Source: Chitinophagaceae bacterium
GTDB lineage: Bacteria > Bacteroidota > Bacteroidia > Chitinophagales > Chitinophagaceae
Length of the DNA: 64,000 nt
Direction: 5' to 3'
Assembly: GCA_017307755.1 (NCBI GenBank)
Contig: JAFKGQ010000015.1
Location: 248,001-312,000, forward strand
The notes below the pieces were generated by a model. The model had not been told where the DNA came from and did not search any database. It saw only the letters and a program-made list of their open reading frames with translations. Below are positions 52,692 through 62,209 of the stretch, piece after piece (position 1 is the first letter of the stretch; each line of letters opens with the position of its first letter). Both the position numbers and the translations under genes were made by a program.

Positions 52692-54677
52692 TTATGGGAT
52701 GATGACTTTTGTTGTTTGTTTATCGCCGATGCCGTTGAACACTGTCACGAGATAGATGCCGCCCGGTACGCCGGAGAGGCTGGTGACGCCGTCGGTAAGA
52801 CGGCCGTTGCGTATCGTGTGTCCTGTAGCGTCAGAGATACTGTATTGTTCTGTGGAGCCCTTTTGCAGACGGATCTCGACGGACCTGGCGCCTGTGGTAT
52901 ACCATATCAGGTCGCCGGACCGGGTAAAGTTCAGCGCTCTCACATCGCTGTACGTGGATTTCAGATCGAGGTCCCTTTCCTGGATACGATAGTAGTTAAT
53001 TCCTTCCAGCGGGGTATCATCGATGAAGAAATAAGTCTTCAGGGTGCTGCTGTTGCCGGATGCGGCTGTGGAACCGATGTCGGTGAAATTAACGCCATTG
53101 CCGCTTCTCAGGATGATGAAATCCTTTGTATTGGACTCGAAGTAGGTCTGCCATTTAAGCTGGGCCGACGTACCTATTCTTGTCGCAGTGAACTTGCCGA
53201 AGGTAACCGGCAGGGATATCGGGATATTGGCTATGAAGTTGGAGGAAGCGCCGGACAGGGCGAAATTGTTATTCAGCAGGCCGTTGTTGGTCAGCGAGGC
53301 ATTGTCCACGGCTACTTTCAGCCCCGTATTATCGCCGCTGGGAATGCCCTGGTTGAATGACCAGTTGCCTACCAGGCCGGATTCCGTGCCTTGCAGTGTG
53401 CGGCCCATATTATTTTGTATATCAGTCTGTGTGAGGGCTGTATTCCAGAGACGTACTTCGTCGATGCCGCCCAGCCAGTTTTGAGTGGCGTCGGCGGGGT
53501 TAGCGCCGATGATCAGGGGCTTGCCGGTGACACCTGTGGAGTAACCTACCGGGTGTTGGGTGATGTAGATGCCGTTGACAAACAGCGCCGTAGTATCGCC
53601 AATACCTGCAGGGGCCGTAACAAGCGATATATGATACCAATTGTTTATTGTGAAACCGGGTGTATAGGTGTAGTCAAGGTTTCCGAAAACGATCCTGTTG
53701 TCGCCTGTAGCATTGTTCATTAAGACCGTCCAGCGACTTGCGGAGCCATCATTATTGCCTATGATCGTGCGGAGGCCTTGCAGGTCGCCGGGTTTGACAT
53801 CAAATTCGATGGTGCCTGAAGTGGATTCATATTCGGGCTTTGTGGGGATCGTGATCTCGGTGCCCAGTGTATTGTCAAAGGTCAGTGCGTTGGCGTTGCT
53901 GATAGCGGGACCGCTGGCCCAGCCGGCGCTGTCTATCAGGGTGAGGTCGGTACCTGTCGACGCCGATACCCCCGTTGCGTTGTTGGCCGCGATGGTACCG
54001 GAGCCTTCATCCATTTGATACCAGGCGAGGAGGTTGGGGTCGGAGGCGGATACAGTGCCGTACATACCTGCCTTTATCTGGGCGGGCGTACGCAAGACGT
54101 TCCAGATCCGTACTCCGTCGATACTGCCTTTCAGGGTCATTGTATCGGCCGGATCCGTACCCAACTGCAGGTGGCCGACGCTATTGGCGCTGTGGCCGAC
54201 GAACCCGTTGATCGCCGAGTCCACCGGTACGCCGTTCAGATAAAGTCTTCCACTGAATGTACCAGCCTCCTGGGTAAGGGCGATGTGGTTCCATTGTCCA
54301 AAGGGGAATATGACATTGGTCTTATTGAGGCTGTTGGAGCTGGTGATGCCATCGCCGGACGCCCAGTAGGTGCCGATCATGATCGCATCGGCGGAGTCAT
54401 GATCATAGCCGATGTAGAATTCCGAACCGGGAGAGCCGTCGCCAACCTCGGAAATAAATTCATGTCTGCCGGGCGCCGGCGCAGGGACATAGATCCAGAA
54501 TTCTATCGTGGCTTCATAATCTGAAACGGGAATGAGCTGGGGTGTTGTAGGGGCTGTTTCCGCGTGTGAGGTCCCGCCTACCAACTTCAATGACTTATGC
54601 TGCTGTGCAGAAAGCGATAAAAAGCCCAGCACGAACAGTGGGAGCATGAGGAGCACCAAAGTAAATTTCTTACTCAT
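52692..54677 (-). CDS. T9SS-secreted LamG-domain protein
   Basis: 661 residues. The signal peptide ends at LSAQ (about residue 25). Two LamG/concanavalin-like domains (about 40-235 and 265-440) each carry the WNHIALT/WYHISLV and GSIDGVRIWN/GGIDEVRLWN strands. A fibronectin-like module of T9SS proteins (LPVTFGKFTATR...YYRIQERDLD) and a C-terminal sorting domain (YSISDATGHTIRNGRL...TTKVIIP) follow. A surface adhesin or glycan-binding protein is likely, and no catalytic motif is seen. Confidence 0.83.
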   Translation of the reverse strand: MSKKFTLVLLMLPLFVLGFLSLSAQQHKSLKLVGGTSHAETAPTTPQLIPVSDYEATIEFWIYVPAPAPGRHEFISEVGDGSPGSEFYIGYDHDSADAIMIGTYWASGDGITSSNSLNKTNVIFPFGQWNHIALTQEAGTFSGRLYLNGVPVDSAINGFVGHSANSVGHLQLGTDPADTMTLKGSIDGVRIWNVLRTPAQIKAGMYGTVSASDPNLLAWYQMDEGSGTIAANNATGVSASTGTDLTLIDSAGWASGPAISNANALTFDNTLGTEITIPTKPEYESTSGTIEFDVKPGDLQGLRTIIGNNDGSASRWTVLMNNATGDNRIVFGNLDYTYTPGFTINNWYHISLVTAPAGIGDTTALFVNGIYITQHPVGYSTGVTGKPLIIGANPADATQNWLGGIDEVRLWNTALTQTDIQNNMGRTLQGTESGLVGNWSFNQGIPSGDNTGLKVAVDNASLTNNGLLNNNFALSGASSNFIANIPISLPVTFGKFTATRIGTSAQLKWQTYFESNTKDFIILRSGNGVNFTDIGSTAASGNSSTLKTYFFIDDTPLEGINYYRIQERDLDLKSTYSDVRALNFTRSGDLIWYTTGARSVEIRLQKGSTEQYSISDATGHTIRNGRLTDGVTSLSGVPGGIYLVTVFNGIGDKQTTKVIIP

Positions 54678-54939
54678 AGAAAATTGGATTTAGTTACGAT
54701 CAAAATATATCACTGATCTGGCAGTAATATAGTACACAATATAACGTCAAAATAAGGCTTAAGGTATATCTAATTCCATAGCCTAAGGGTTCTACCCGAG
54801 TACATTCGCCTACTTTGTCCTACTGTCATGGCATTTTTAAAATTGCGGGTATTTTTTTGCGGGAAACACGCAGCATATATACGCGTGGATTTGCGTGATC
54901 GTCCTCGTAAAACCACGTCCTGTCTATATTATAGGCGTT
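54678..54939. other. AT-rich intergenic region between two minus-strand genes
   Basis: About 260 bases without a gene. It must contain the promoter of the LamG gene and the end of the AraC transcript. No clear hairpin terminator or operator was recognised. Confidence 0.4.
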
Positions 54940-55797
54940 CTATGCTTCTGTCGCCAGTCTGAATTTTTTTCGATAGTTCAATGGGCTGATGTGCAGGCGT
55001 GAGCGAAAGATCTTATAGAAATGCGAGATGTCCCCGAAGCCGCTGTCAAAACAGATCGCGGATATGGGATCGTTGGTTTGTATAAGTTGCCGGGTGGCGT
55101 GGTCCAGTCTGTGCTGGATGACCGTCTCCATAAAGGTCTTACGGGTGATCTTTCTGAAGTACCGGCAGAAGGCATTGGGAGACATGCCTGCGATGGCGGC
55201 AGCTTTTTCCAGCGAAACCGGTCCCCTGAAATTTTCCACCACGTAGGCGAATATGGGATGGATCCTTTCTCTGTCGGCGGGTGTGAGTCCTGCTGTCATG
55301 CCGCTGGTGTCCAGCAGTACGTTGTTTTTTTCGTGGGCCAGTTCCTGCAGGAGCTCCAGCAGGCCGATGAGCCGGCGGAAGTCGTTTTGCTCGGCGGCCA
55401 ATGTGTGGATGCGTTGTATGGGTGAGGTATGGGGGAAGTGTATACCGCAGTGGCTGCTGTCCAGCAGTCGATGGATGGCGCTTAGTTCGGGAGAGGAAAA
55501 AAAATCCTGCCCCAGGCAATCGCCGGCGAATTGGATCACGATGGATGTGGCGGGTGCATCGGCGGGCTCCAGTTTCCAGCAGTGGGGGAGGTTAGGGCCC
55601 AGCAGCACCAGGTCCCCGGGGGTGAAGCTCGCCATATGGCTGCCGATGTAGCGTTTGCCGCTGCCGGTGGTGATGTGGGTCAGCTCGTATTCCGGGTGAA
55701 AATGGAAGGGCGCTTTAAAGCCGGACTCGTCATACGTCGAGACGATAAATGAATGGCCGGCGGCTGGTTGCAACACTTCAAAGGATGCTTTCTGCAT
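54940..55797 (-). CDS. AraC-family transcriptional regulator
   Basis: 285 residues. An N-terminal cupin-like sensor (about 10-90; FHFHPEYELTHITTGSGKRYIG, GDLVLLGPNLPHCW) is followed by a C-terminal double helix-turn-helix (VSLEKAAAIAGMSPNAFCRYFRKITRKTF, ISAICFDSGFGDISHFYKIFR). It is divergent from the PhyH gene, so it may respond to a sugar or small ligand and control that gene. This is inferred from position. Confidence 0.9.
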   Translation of the reverse strand: MQKASFEVLQPAAGHSFIVSTYDESGFKAPFHFHPEYELTHITTGSGKRYIGSHMASFTPGDLVLLGPNLPHCWKLEPADAPATSIVIQFAGDCLGQDFFSSPELSAIHRLLDSSHCGIHFPHTSPIQRIHTLAAEQNDFRRLIGLLELLQELAHEKNNVLLDTSGMTAGLTPADRERIHPIFAYVVENFRGPVSLEKAAAIAGMSPNAFCRYFRKITRKTFMETVIQHRLDHATRQLIQTNDPISAICFDSGFGDISHFYKIFRSRLHISPLNYRKKFRLATEA

Positions 55798-55911
55798 TGC
55801 CTTTTTTGCTAATAAATATATGAATTTATTGATAGTAGGGTAATATTCCCCAATAATTAGTCAATTTGCCCGTACCTTTTCTCCGTGGGAATGGCGTACT
55901 TCGTGATTTGC

Positions 55912-56730
55912 ATGGCAACTTCAACAACCATAATGTCATTGGATGATGCCCGGTCTGTTTCTCTTGCGCAACAGGAGGAGTTCAGGGAGAATGGGCATAT
56001 ACTTATCCGGGGTTTATTGAGCCCGGCCGAGGCGGCGGCTTACCGGCCTGTAGTAGCGGATGCTGTAAAGCGGCTGCGTACGGAAAAACGCCGGCTTTCC
56101 GAGAGGGATACCTATGGAAAGGCTTTTTTACAGGTGATGAATCTCTGGCGGGTGGATGAAAGCGTACGTCGTCTGGTGTTGTCCAGGAGGCTGGGGCGGG
56201 TGGCGGCTGACCTGTTAGGGGTGACCAATGTGCGGGTCTATCATGACCAGGCCTTGTTCAAAGAGCCTGGGGGCGGACCTACGCCCTGGCATCAGGATCA
56301 GTATTATTGGCCGTTGGATACTCCGAACACTGTTACCATGTGGATGCCGATGACGGATATCTCTGTGGAAATGGGTATGCTGACATTTGCCAGCGGCAGT
56401 CATAAAAAAGGGACTGTGCTGGACCAGAAGATCTCCGATGAGTCGGAGGCCGGCTACAAAAAATATATCAAGGAGAACCAATACCCTGTGACGCGCTCTG
56501 CGGGTATGCGGGCTGGTGATGCCACCTGGCATTATGGCAACACTGTGCATAGTGCGCCGGGGAATGACTCCGACAAAATGCGGGAAATAATGACCATCAT
56601 TTATATGGCTGACGGGGCCCGGGTGACGCAGCCTGCCAATCCGGCGCAGGAGAATGACCGGAATACCTGGTTGATGGGGTTGCCGCCGGGGCGGCTGGCC
56701 GCCAGTGATCTCAATCCGCTGGTGTTGTAA
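55912..56730 (+). CDS. Phytanoyl-CoA dioxygenase (PhyH)-family 2-oxoglutarate oxygenase
   Basis: 272 residues from ATG 55912; ATG 55933 is equally plausible, while GTG 55885 adds an unlikely tail. The Fe(II) ligands are visible: HxD in PTPWHQDQYYW and the distal His in WHYGNTVHSAPGN, with GDATWHYG typical of the family. The bacterial members hydroxylate diverse small molecules, and the substrate is unknown. The divergent AraC gene starts about 115 bases away. Confidence 0.87.
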   Translation: MATSTTIMSLDDARSVSLAQQEEFRENGHILIRGLLSPAEAAAYRPVVADAVKRLRTEKRRLSERDTYGKAFLQVMNLWRVDESVRRLVLSRRLGRVAADLLGVTNVRVYHDQALFKEPGGGPTPWHQDQYYWPLDTPNTVTMWMPMTDISVEMGMLTFASGSHKKGTVLDQKISDESEAGYKKYIKENQYPVTRSAGMRAGDATWHYGNTVHSAPGNDSDKMREIMTIIYMADGARVTQPANPAQENDRNTWLMGLPPGRLAASDLNPLVL

Positions 56731-56880
56731 CCTTATTGTGATATTTTTCTCTTTTCGGCTGTATGTCCCCGGGAGATGACATAACGGCCAATCTTCGTTT
56801 TATTCACTTCGCCCTGGAAAGGGTATTAACTTCTTCGATATGTCCAATGCTGGGGAAGGTATTCCACAACAGAAGGGAAG

Positions 56881-57236
56881 ATGTGGTTATCTGAATTTGT
56901 TAAAAAGCGCTGGGGTGGGAGTGTTGGTACGGGAGCGCTGGCACGCAGATTGCTAGTAAACAAACTTGCTGTTCCGTACCAGGATCATAATGAAGGCGAA
57001 GTAGCGAAAATGGCTGCTGTTGTTGATTCCCATTATGGGAAAATGAGGAGTGCAGGGCAAGCTGTGATGGATTTTGTGATCGTAAATTCCGCAGTATCCA
57101 CAGTAGTTTCCGGCGTATGTACATCTGTATAGTTGGAAGATATAGCAGGTGTCGTGGATGTTCCCATACTGAGAGAGGATGCGGTAAGGGAGTTATCTGA
57201 AGCGCTGCCGGCCAGTGTTTACAAGGATCATCGCTG
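56881..57236 (+). pseudogene. Remnant of an aldo/keto reductase C-terminus
   Basis: The frame from ATG 56881 reads a broken leader and then FVIVNSAVSTVVSGVCTSV, the usual C-terminal strand-helix of aldo/keto reductases (compare PAVSTVIPGxRTxxQ). A TAG at 57130-57132 interrupts it exactly where Gln is normally found. The same frame continues after it with LEDIAGVVDVPILREDAVREL and ends VYKDHR. The barrel and the catalytic Tyr are missing, so this is a decayed fragment. The identification rests on motif memory. Confidence 0.58.
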
Positions 57237-57702
57237 ATCGGCTTCATTATTTTATTTATATATGTTAATATATATCCGTTCTCTTGATTAAAGTTGCGAT
57301 TATGTGGAAAATACCATGTTCCGGGTATTTTTTATTCCGGGAAATTTTCCCAATTTGCACCCGAATCAAAAATAATCGAACAAATAATTTTGAATAATAG
57401 AAAAACTATCTGTACTTTTATGACACGTTAACTTTAATGCCTGCCATATTCAAATCCTCTGAATATTCGGCGATTTAACTCTTTCATATAGATCATTTGA
57501 CAAATCCCACGAATCCTTGAAATTCCTCGAAAGTCTTTGGTGATTTGTAGTAATTGTCCATAATCCACATCACTATCTGGTAAAGCCTGCTTCGCATCTC
57601 TGAGAAGTATAATTTTTGGACGCCAATACCTCTTGTAAGCCGACTCCATTGCCATCCTAGAAAGATTAAGTGTCTACTTAAACCCTTAAAAAGAACTTGG
57701 TG
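57237..57702. other. AT-rich gene-free region upstream of the CheY-like gene
   Basis: About 465 bases of AT-rich sequence with a minus-strand open frame (57434-57655) that has no recognisable protein features. The promoter of the CheY-like gene and polysaccharide cluster probably lies here. Nothing more specific was found. Confidence 0.4.
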
Positions 57703-58107
57703 ATGAAAAAGCAAATTTTGGCAATTGATGACAGTAAGGCTATTCGATTTTTGTTGCAGACTGTTTTGGGAAAAGAATACAATGTGATCACGGTGCCTGA
57801 CGGCTACTCCGCAATGTATTATCTTTCTCACAGGCAGATGCCAGACCTGATAATAGCAGACCCCCAGCTACCAGATATGGAGAACTGGGAATTGATACAA
57901 CAGCTTTCTTCCAGCGGGATGTACGGTGATATACCCCTAATCGTACTGTCCGGTCTGGATAAGAATGAGACAGAACAAAAATGCCTGGAGTTTGGCATTG
58001 TCAAGTATTTTGTCAAGCCCTTTAACCCTGTCGATCTGATGACCGCAGTGAGCGACCTGGTAAAGAGCCGGCAACTGGACAAGGACCTTTCGGCCATGGC
58101 AAGTTAA
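57703..58107 (+). CDS. Single-domain response regulator (CheY-like)
   Basis: 134 residues from ATG 57703. A complete receiver: acidic pair D9/D10, phospho-acceptor D53 (LIIADPQLPD), Ser in VLSGLDK, and Lys in YFVKPFNP. There is no output domain. It lies 127 bases before the sugar transferase gene and could control its activity or the cluster through protein contact. No cognate kinase is adjacent. Confidence 0.88.
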   Translation: MKKQILAIDDSKAIRFLLQTVLGKEYNVITVPDGYSAMYYLSHRQMPDLIIADPQLPDMENWELIQQLSSSGMYGDIPLIVLSGLDKNETEQKCLEFGIVKYFVKPFNPVDLMTAVSDLVKSRQLDKDLSAMAS

Positions 58108-58234
58108 GCAAGGACGTTATAGCATGGTATTGCTCAGCATATGAAAAGCAAAGCTTAAACTTTGTAGAGCTGTTCCTATTAGAGCATGCCTCTATTTCTG
58201 GACCACCGTATTTATGAAACCGTAAACCTTTTGT

Positions 58235-59392
58235 ATGGATTTATTATTTCTACCCAACACTGTAGAGAAAGGACCCAGGTTCGTCCCCCGTACGACTTTC
58301 CGCACTTATCATTTGCCTAAGGCGGATAATTTTCAATATGGCGGATTCTACTATATTGGTAAGAACACTGCTCATATCGAAAAGCTGGTTAGCACCTACA
58401 AAAGAGGTTATGCTTCGGAAGGTCTTGAAAATGTAAAAGCGGAATTATTGAGAAGCCTGCAACAGGAAAAGAATCTGATACCTGAGGTTATTCTCTGCGA
58501 AGCGAGATTTGATTTTGCCTCCATCCGTAATTTCAGCCAATTTCTGCGTAGACACCCCGTGCTGAGTGTTATTCCTTTTATACTTGATGGTTCCGGTCTT
58601 AACGAGAAAGAATTAGAACAATATAAGAAGAACACCCGTCCTGACGAGATCATTTTCTTACATAACTGTGAGGATAAGGACCTGAAGACCAAGATCCAGT
58701 TCCTCCGTAAGATGAAGGCCTCCGGAGCGCCCGCGCCTCTTATTGAAGAGGCTGCCCGGGACAGGTTCAATCCCGGTCCTCTGACCAAACGTGCTTTTGA
58801 CATTTTGGTGTCCTCTATTGCGCTGGTCTTACTGGCTCCCCTGTTCCTGTTGATAGCCATGGCTATCCGTATAGAGTCGCGTGGTCCTATCTTTTACATC
58901 GCCAAACGCGCCGGCAGAGGGTACAGGATCTTTAATTTCTATAAGTTCAGGACCATGCATCAGGATGCCGACAAAAAGATAGCTGAACTGACACACCTGA
59001 ACCAATACAGCGCCGAATCTGTGGGTCCTGTCTTCTTCAAGATCAACAACGATCCACGTATCACCCGCATCGGCAGTCTGTTACGTAATACTTCCCTGGA
59101 CGAGTTGCCCCAGTTGTTCAATGTATTTTTGGGTCATATGTCCCTGGTGGGTAACCGTCCCCTGCCTTTGTATGAGGCAGCTACCCTGACCACGGATGAT
59201 TATGCCGCCCGTTTTATGGCTCCCGCAGGTATCACCGGTCTTTGGCAGGTGAAAAAGAGGGGAAATAAGGATATGTCTGTGGAAGAAAGGATCAATATGG
59301 ACATCGATTATGCCTCCAAATGCAATTTTGCTACCGACCTGTGGATAATAGCGAATACTCCTTCAGCGTTATTGCAGAAGGAAAATGTATAG
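58235..59392 (+). CDS. Polyprenyl-phosphate sugar phosphotransferase with pseudo-receiver N-terminus
   Basis: 385 residues. Residues of about 80-160 look like a degenerate receiver (PEVILCEARFDFASIRNF... in the PDVILLD position), lacking the acidic pocket. One membrane helix (about 186-212) leads into the bacterial sugar-transferase domain: KRAFDILVSSIALVLLAPLF, YKFRTMH, TRIGSLLRNTSLDELPQLFNV, SLVGNRP, ITGLWQV. This family transfers a sugar phosphate to undecaprenyl phosphate and starts exopolysaccharide or O-antigen synthesis. It overlaps no gene; the GT2 gene follows directly at 59393. Confidence 0.92.
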   Translation: MDLLFLPNTVEKGPRFVPRTTFRTYHLPKADNFQYGGFYYIGKNTAHIEKLVSTYKRGYASEGLENVKAELLRSLQQEKNLIPEVILCEARFDFASIRNFSQFLRRHPVLSVIPFILDGSGLNEKELEQYKKNTRPDEIIFLHNCEDKDLKTKIQFLRKMKASGAPAPLIEEAARDRFNPGPLTKRAFDILVSSIALVLLAPLFLLIAMAIRIESRGPIFYIAKRAGRGYRIFNFYKFRTMHQDADKKIAELTHLNQYSAESVGPVFFKINNDPRITRIGSLLRNTSLDELPQLFNVFLGHMSLVGNRPLPLYEAATLTTDDYAARFMAPAGITGLWQVKKRGNKDMSVEERINMDIDYASKCNFATDLWIIANTPSALLQKENV

Positions 59393-60295
59393 ATGATCGT
59401 CATGTCACCCCTGGTGTCTATTATTGCGCTCAACTGGAATACCACAGCTGTAACCTGTGACTTTTTGCATTCTATCAGCCGGAACAATACCTACCCGAAT
59501 ATTGAGGTTATCGTAGTTGACAATGCTTCCCGGGAAGACCCTACGGCGGCTTTTCTTGCTGCCCTGCCTTCTGTCCGGGTGATCCGCAACGCTGAAAATC
59601 TTGGATTTTCGGCAGGTAATAATGCGGGCATCCGTGTGGCCAAAGGGGACTATCTCTTTATTGTGAACAACGATACGGAATTCACGCCCGGTCTGCTGGA
59701 AGGGTTGATAGATATCTTCCGGAAATACCCTGACGCGGGTATGGCCAGCCCCAAGTTCCATTATTATTTTGCCAAGGGAACCATCGAATATGCGGGCTAC
59801 AAGCAGGTGAATATCTTTACTGGGAGGAATGGCATGATCGGCTGCCGCGAGCAGGACCATGGGCAGTATGACAGTATCCGTCCCACGCATTATGTCCATG
59901 GGGGGGCTATGATGGTACCTCGCCGTATAATCGAAGAGGTTGGCGCCATGCCTGAACAATTCTTTTTATACTACGAAGAGTTTGATTGGAGCGAACAGAT
60001 CAAGAGAAAGGGATATAGCATTTATTATCAGCCTGCCAGTCTGATCTATCACAAGGAATCCATGACCACCGGCAAGTCCAGCCCTCTCAAAACCTTTTAT
60101 CTCACGCGCAACAGGATCCTGTTTATGCGCAGGAACGCCCCCTGGCCGGCTTTCCTGGTGTTTGCCACTTATTTTACGATCTTTACCATGCCGAAGAATA
60201 CCCTCCAGTTCCTTATTCGGGGGCAAAAAGAGCACCTGCGGTCTTTTTGGAAAGGGATCCTCTGGCAGTTTAACCGTACCATCACCTTTAATTGA
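59393..60295 (+). CDS. Family 2 glycosyltransferase
   Basis: 300 residues from ATG 59393 (a second ATG at 59402 is possible). The GT-A fold shows VSIIALNWNT, VVDNASREDP, NLGFSAGNNAGIR, and the DxD-type acidic site NNDTE. RPTHYVHGGAMMVPRRIIEEVG and FLYYEEFDWSEQIKRKGY are typical of the rhamnosyltransferase-like branch. It extends the lipid-linked sugar made by the upstream transferase, with no gap between the genes. Confidence 0.92.
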   Translation: MIVMSPLVSIIALNWNTTAVTCDFLHSISRNNTYPNIEVIVVDNASREDPTAAFLAALPSVRVIRNAENLGFSAGNNAGIRVAKGDYLFIVNNDTEFTPGLLEGLIDIFRKYPDAGMASPKFHYYFAKGTIEYAGYKQVNIFTGRNGMIGCREQDHGQYDSIRPTHYVHGGAMMVPRRIIEEVGAMPEQFFLYYEEFDWSEQIKRKGYSIYYQPASLIYHKESMTTGKSSPLKTFYLTRNRILFMRRNAPWPAFLVFATYFTIFTMPKNTLQFLIRGQKEHLRSFWKGILWQFNRTITFN

Positions 60296-60301
60296 CAATC
60301 T

Positions 60302-62203
60302 ATGTGTGGCATCACCGGTTTTGTGGATTTTAAAAAGGACAGCGGTATCGACGTGCTCAAGGCCATGACCGATGCCATGCTGCATCGCGGCCCTGATGAC
60401 GGCGGGCATGAAGTATATGAGGCTCCTCAGGCCCGGATCGGCTTTGGTCAACGGCGGCTATCCATCCTCGACCTGTCCCCCCTGGGTCATCAGCCCATGC
60501 ATTTTGGGGACCTGATCGTCAATTTCAACGGCGAGATCTACAATTTCAAGGAGATCCGGAAAGAACTGGAAGAAAAGGGGTATTCTTTTACGTCCTGGAG
60601 CGATACGGAGGTCATCCTTAAAGGATATGATTGCTGGGGGATGGACGTAGTCCAGAAGTTCATCGGCATGTTTGCCATTGCGCTTTATGACAAAAAGAAG
60701 GAGAAATTGATCCTTATCCGCGACCGGGCAGGCGTCAAGCCCCTGTATTATTATTGGGATGGGGATACGTTGTTATTCGGGTCTGAACTGAAAGCTCTTT
60801 TTCAGCACGCCTCTTTTAAAAAGAAGATCGATGTCAACAGTCTGGCCCTGTTCCTTCAATTCAGTTATATTCCCGCCCCGCACAGCATCTTTCATAATAC
60901 CTTCAAGCTACTGCCCGGGCACTATCTTACCATCGACCTGTCTACCAGGGGACAGGAGCTGACAAAGTATTGGGATGTATTCGACTATTACAACAAGCCC
61001 AAACTGGATATGTCCGAGCAGGAGGTCATCGAGCATACGGACCGGCTGTTGAAAAAAGCGTATGAATACCGTATGGTGGCGGATGTGCCTGTAGGACTCT
61101 TTCTCAGCGGCGGATATGACAGCAGCAGCGTAGCGGCTCTTTTGCAGACCGGGCGCACGGAAAAGCTAAAGACCTTTACCATCGGGTTTCATGAGAACGA
61201 GTTCAACGAAGCGCCGGAGGCAAAGAAAATAGCTGAATATCTTGGCACTGACCATACCGAATGGTACCTCACTGCCAAGGAGGCGGGAGGTGTGCTGAGC
61301 AGATTGCCGGAAATATATGACGAGCCTTTTGCGGACAATTCTACCGTACCTTCCGTATTGGTGAGCCAACTGGCAAGAAAGGATGTGAAAGTAGCGCTCA
61401 GTGCCGACGGTGGGGACGAGATCTTTGGCGGCTACAATAAATTCAACCAGGCGGAGAAATACACCAGTACCTTCCCTCCCCTGATCCAAAGCATGCTCAG
61501 CGGGACGATGTCTCTTATCAACCCCGACTATATACCTTACTTCAGTAAAAAATATAATTTCTCCACCCGCTATGAAAAGATGCGGTTGATCTGGAAGAGT
61601 CATGATCCTGTGACGGCCGTCAAATACATCAGCCAGTACATCACTGAGAAAGAGGTGGAATCCTTTCTGGGTAAGCCTTTCCAGCGTCTGCATACAGCCT
61701 TTGAGGACGGCGCTAAACTGGAGCATAATGATGGCGTGGTCAATCGTCTACTGGCCATCGACTACAAGACTTTTTTGGTGGATAACAACCTGGTGAAGAT
61801 GGACAGGGCTACCATGTCTGTCAGTCTGGAAGGAAGAGAGCCTATGCTGGATCATACGGTCATCGAATTCCTCTCTCAATTAAACTCTTCTTATAAGATT
61901 CGCAATGGGGTGAATAAATGGCTGTTGAAAGAGGTCGTCCATCGTTATATCCCAAAGACATTGATGGAAAGACCCAAGCGACCTTTTATCGCTCCGTTGA
62001 TGGTGTGGTTCCGGGAAGACCTGAAAGAGCAACTGCGTTATTATCTCAGCGAAAAATGTCTTGCTGCCACGGGTGTCTTCTCGTCAGCGCCTATTATTCG
62101 TCTGCGGGACGAGTTCCTTGCCGGCAAAAAAGTAAATTATCAAAAGCTCTGGCAGGTGCTGATGTTCCAGCTTTGGTATGACCGCTGGATAGAAAAACTG
62201 TAA
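60302..62203 (+). CDS. asnB: Glutamine-hydrolysing asparagine synthase-family protein
   Basis: 633 residues. Catalytic Cys2 after the start Met (MCGITGFVDF) and the class II glutaminase (about 2-200; RGPDDGG, FNGEIYNFKEIR), then the ATP-pyrophosphatase domain with SGGYDSSSVAAL and SADGGDEIFGGY. In polysaccharide clusters this family can amidate sugar acids or aglycones instead of aspartate, which is plausible here because of the flanking glycosyltransferases. The GT4 gene starts 7 bases after the stop. Confidence 0.9.
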   Translation: MCGITGFVDFKKDSGIDVLKAMTDAMLHRGPDDGGHEVYEAPQARIGFGQRRLSILDLSPLGHQPMHFGDLIVNFNGEIYNFKEIRKELEEKGYSFTSWSDTEVILKGYDCWGMDVVQKFIGMFAIALYDKKKEKLILIRDRAGVKPLYYYWDGDTLLFGSELKALFQHASFKKKIDVNSLALFLQFSYIPAPHSIFHNTFKLLPGHYLTIDLSTRGQELTKYWDVFDYYNKPKLDMSEQEVIEHTDRLLKKAYEYRMVADVPVGLFLSGGYDSSSVAALLQTGRTEKLKTFTIGFHENEFNEAPEAKKIAEYLGTDHTEWYLTAKEAGGVLSRLPEIYDEPFADNSTVPSVLVSQLARKDVKVALSADGGDEIFGGYNKFNQAEKYTSTFPPLIQSMLSGTMSLINPDYIPYFSKKYNFSTRYEKMRLIWKSHDPVTAVKYISQYITEKEVESFLGKPFQRLHTAFEDGAKLEHNDGVVNRLLAIDYKTFLVDNNLVKMDRATMSVSLEGREPMLDHTVIEFLSQLNSSYKIRNGVNKWLLKEVVHRYIPKTLMERPKRPFIAPLMVWFREDLKEQLRYYLSEKCLAATGVFSSAPIIRLRDEFLAGKKVNYQKLWQVLMFQLWYDRWIEKL

Positions 62204-62209
62204 ACGGAC

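Noticed and set aside
57434..57655. Minus-strand open frame of 73 residues before the CheY-like gene
   Set aside because: No family features, unusual composition and no supporting neighbours; kept only as a remark in the gene-free region.
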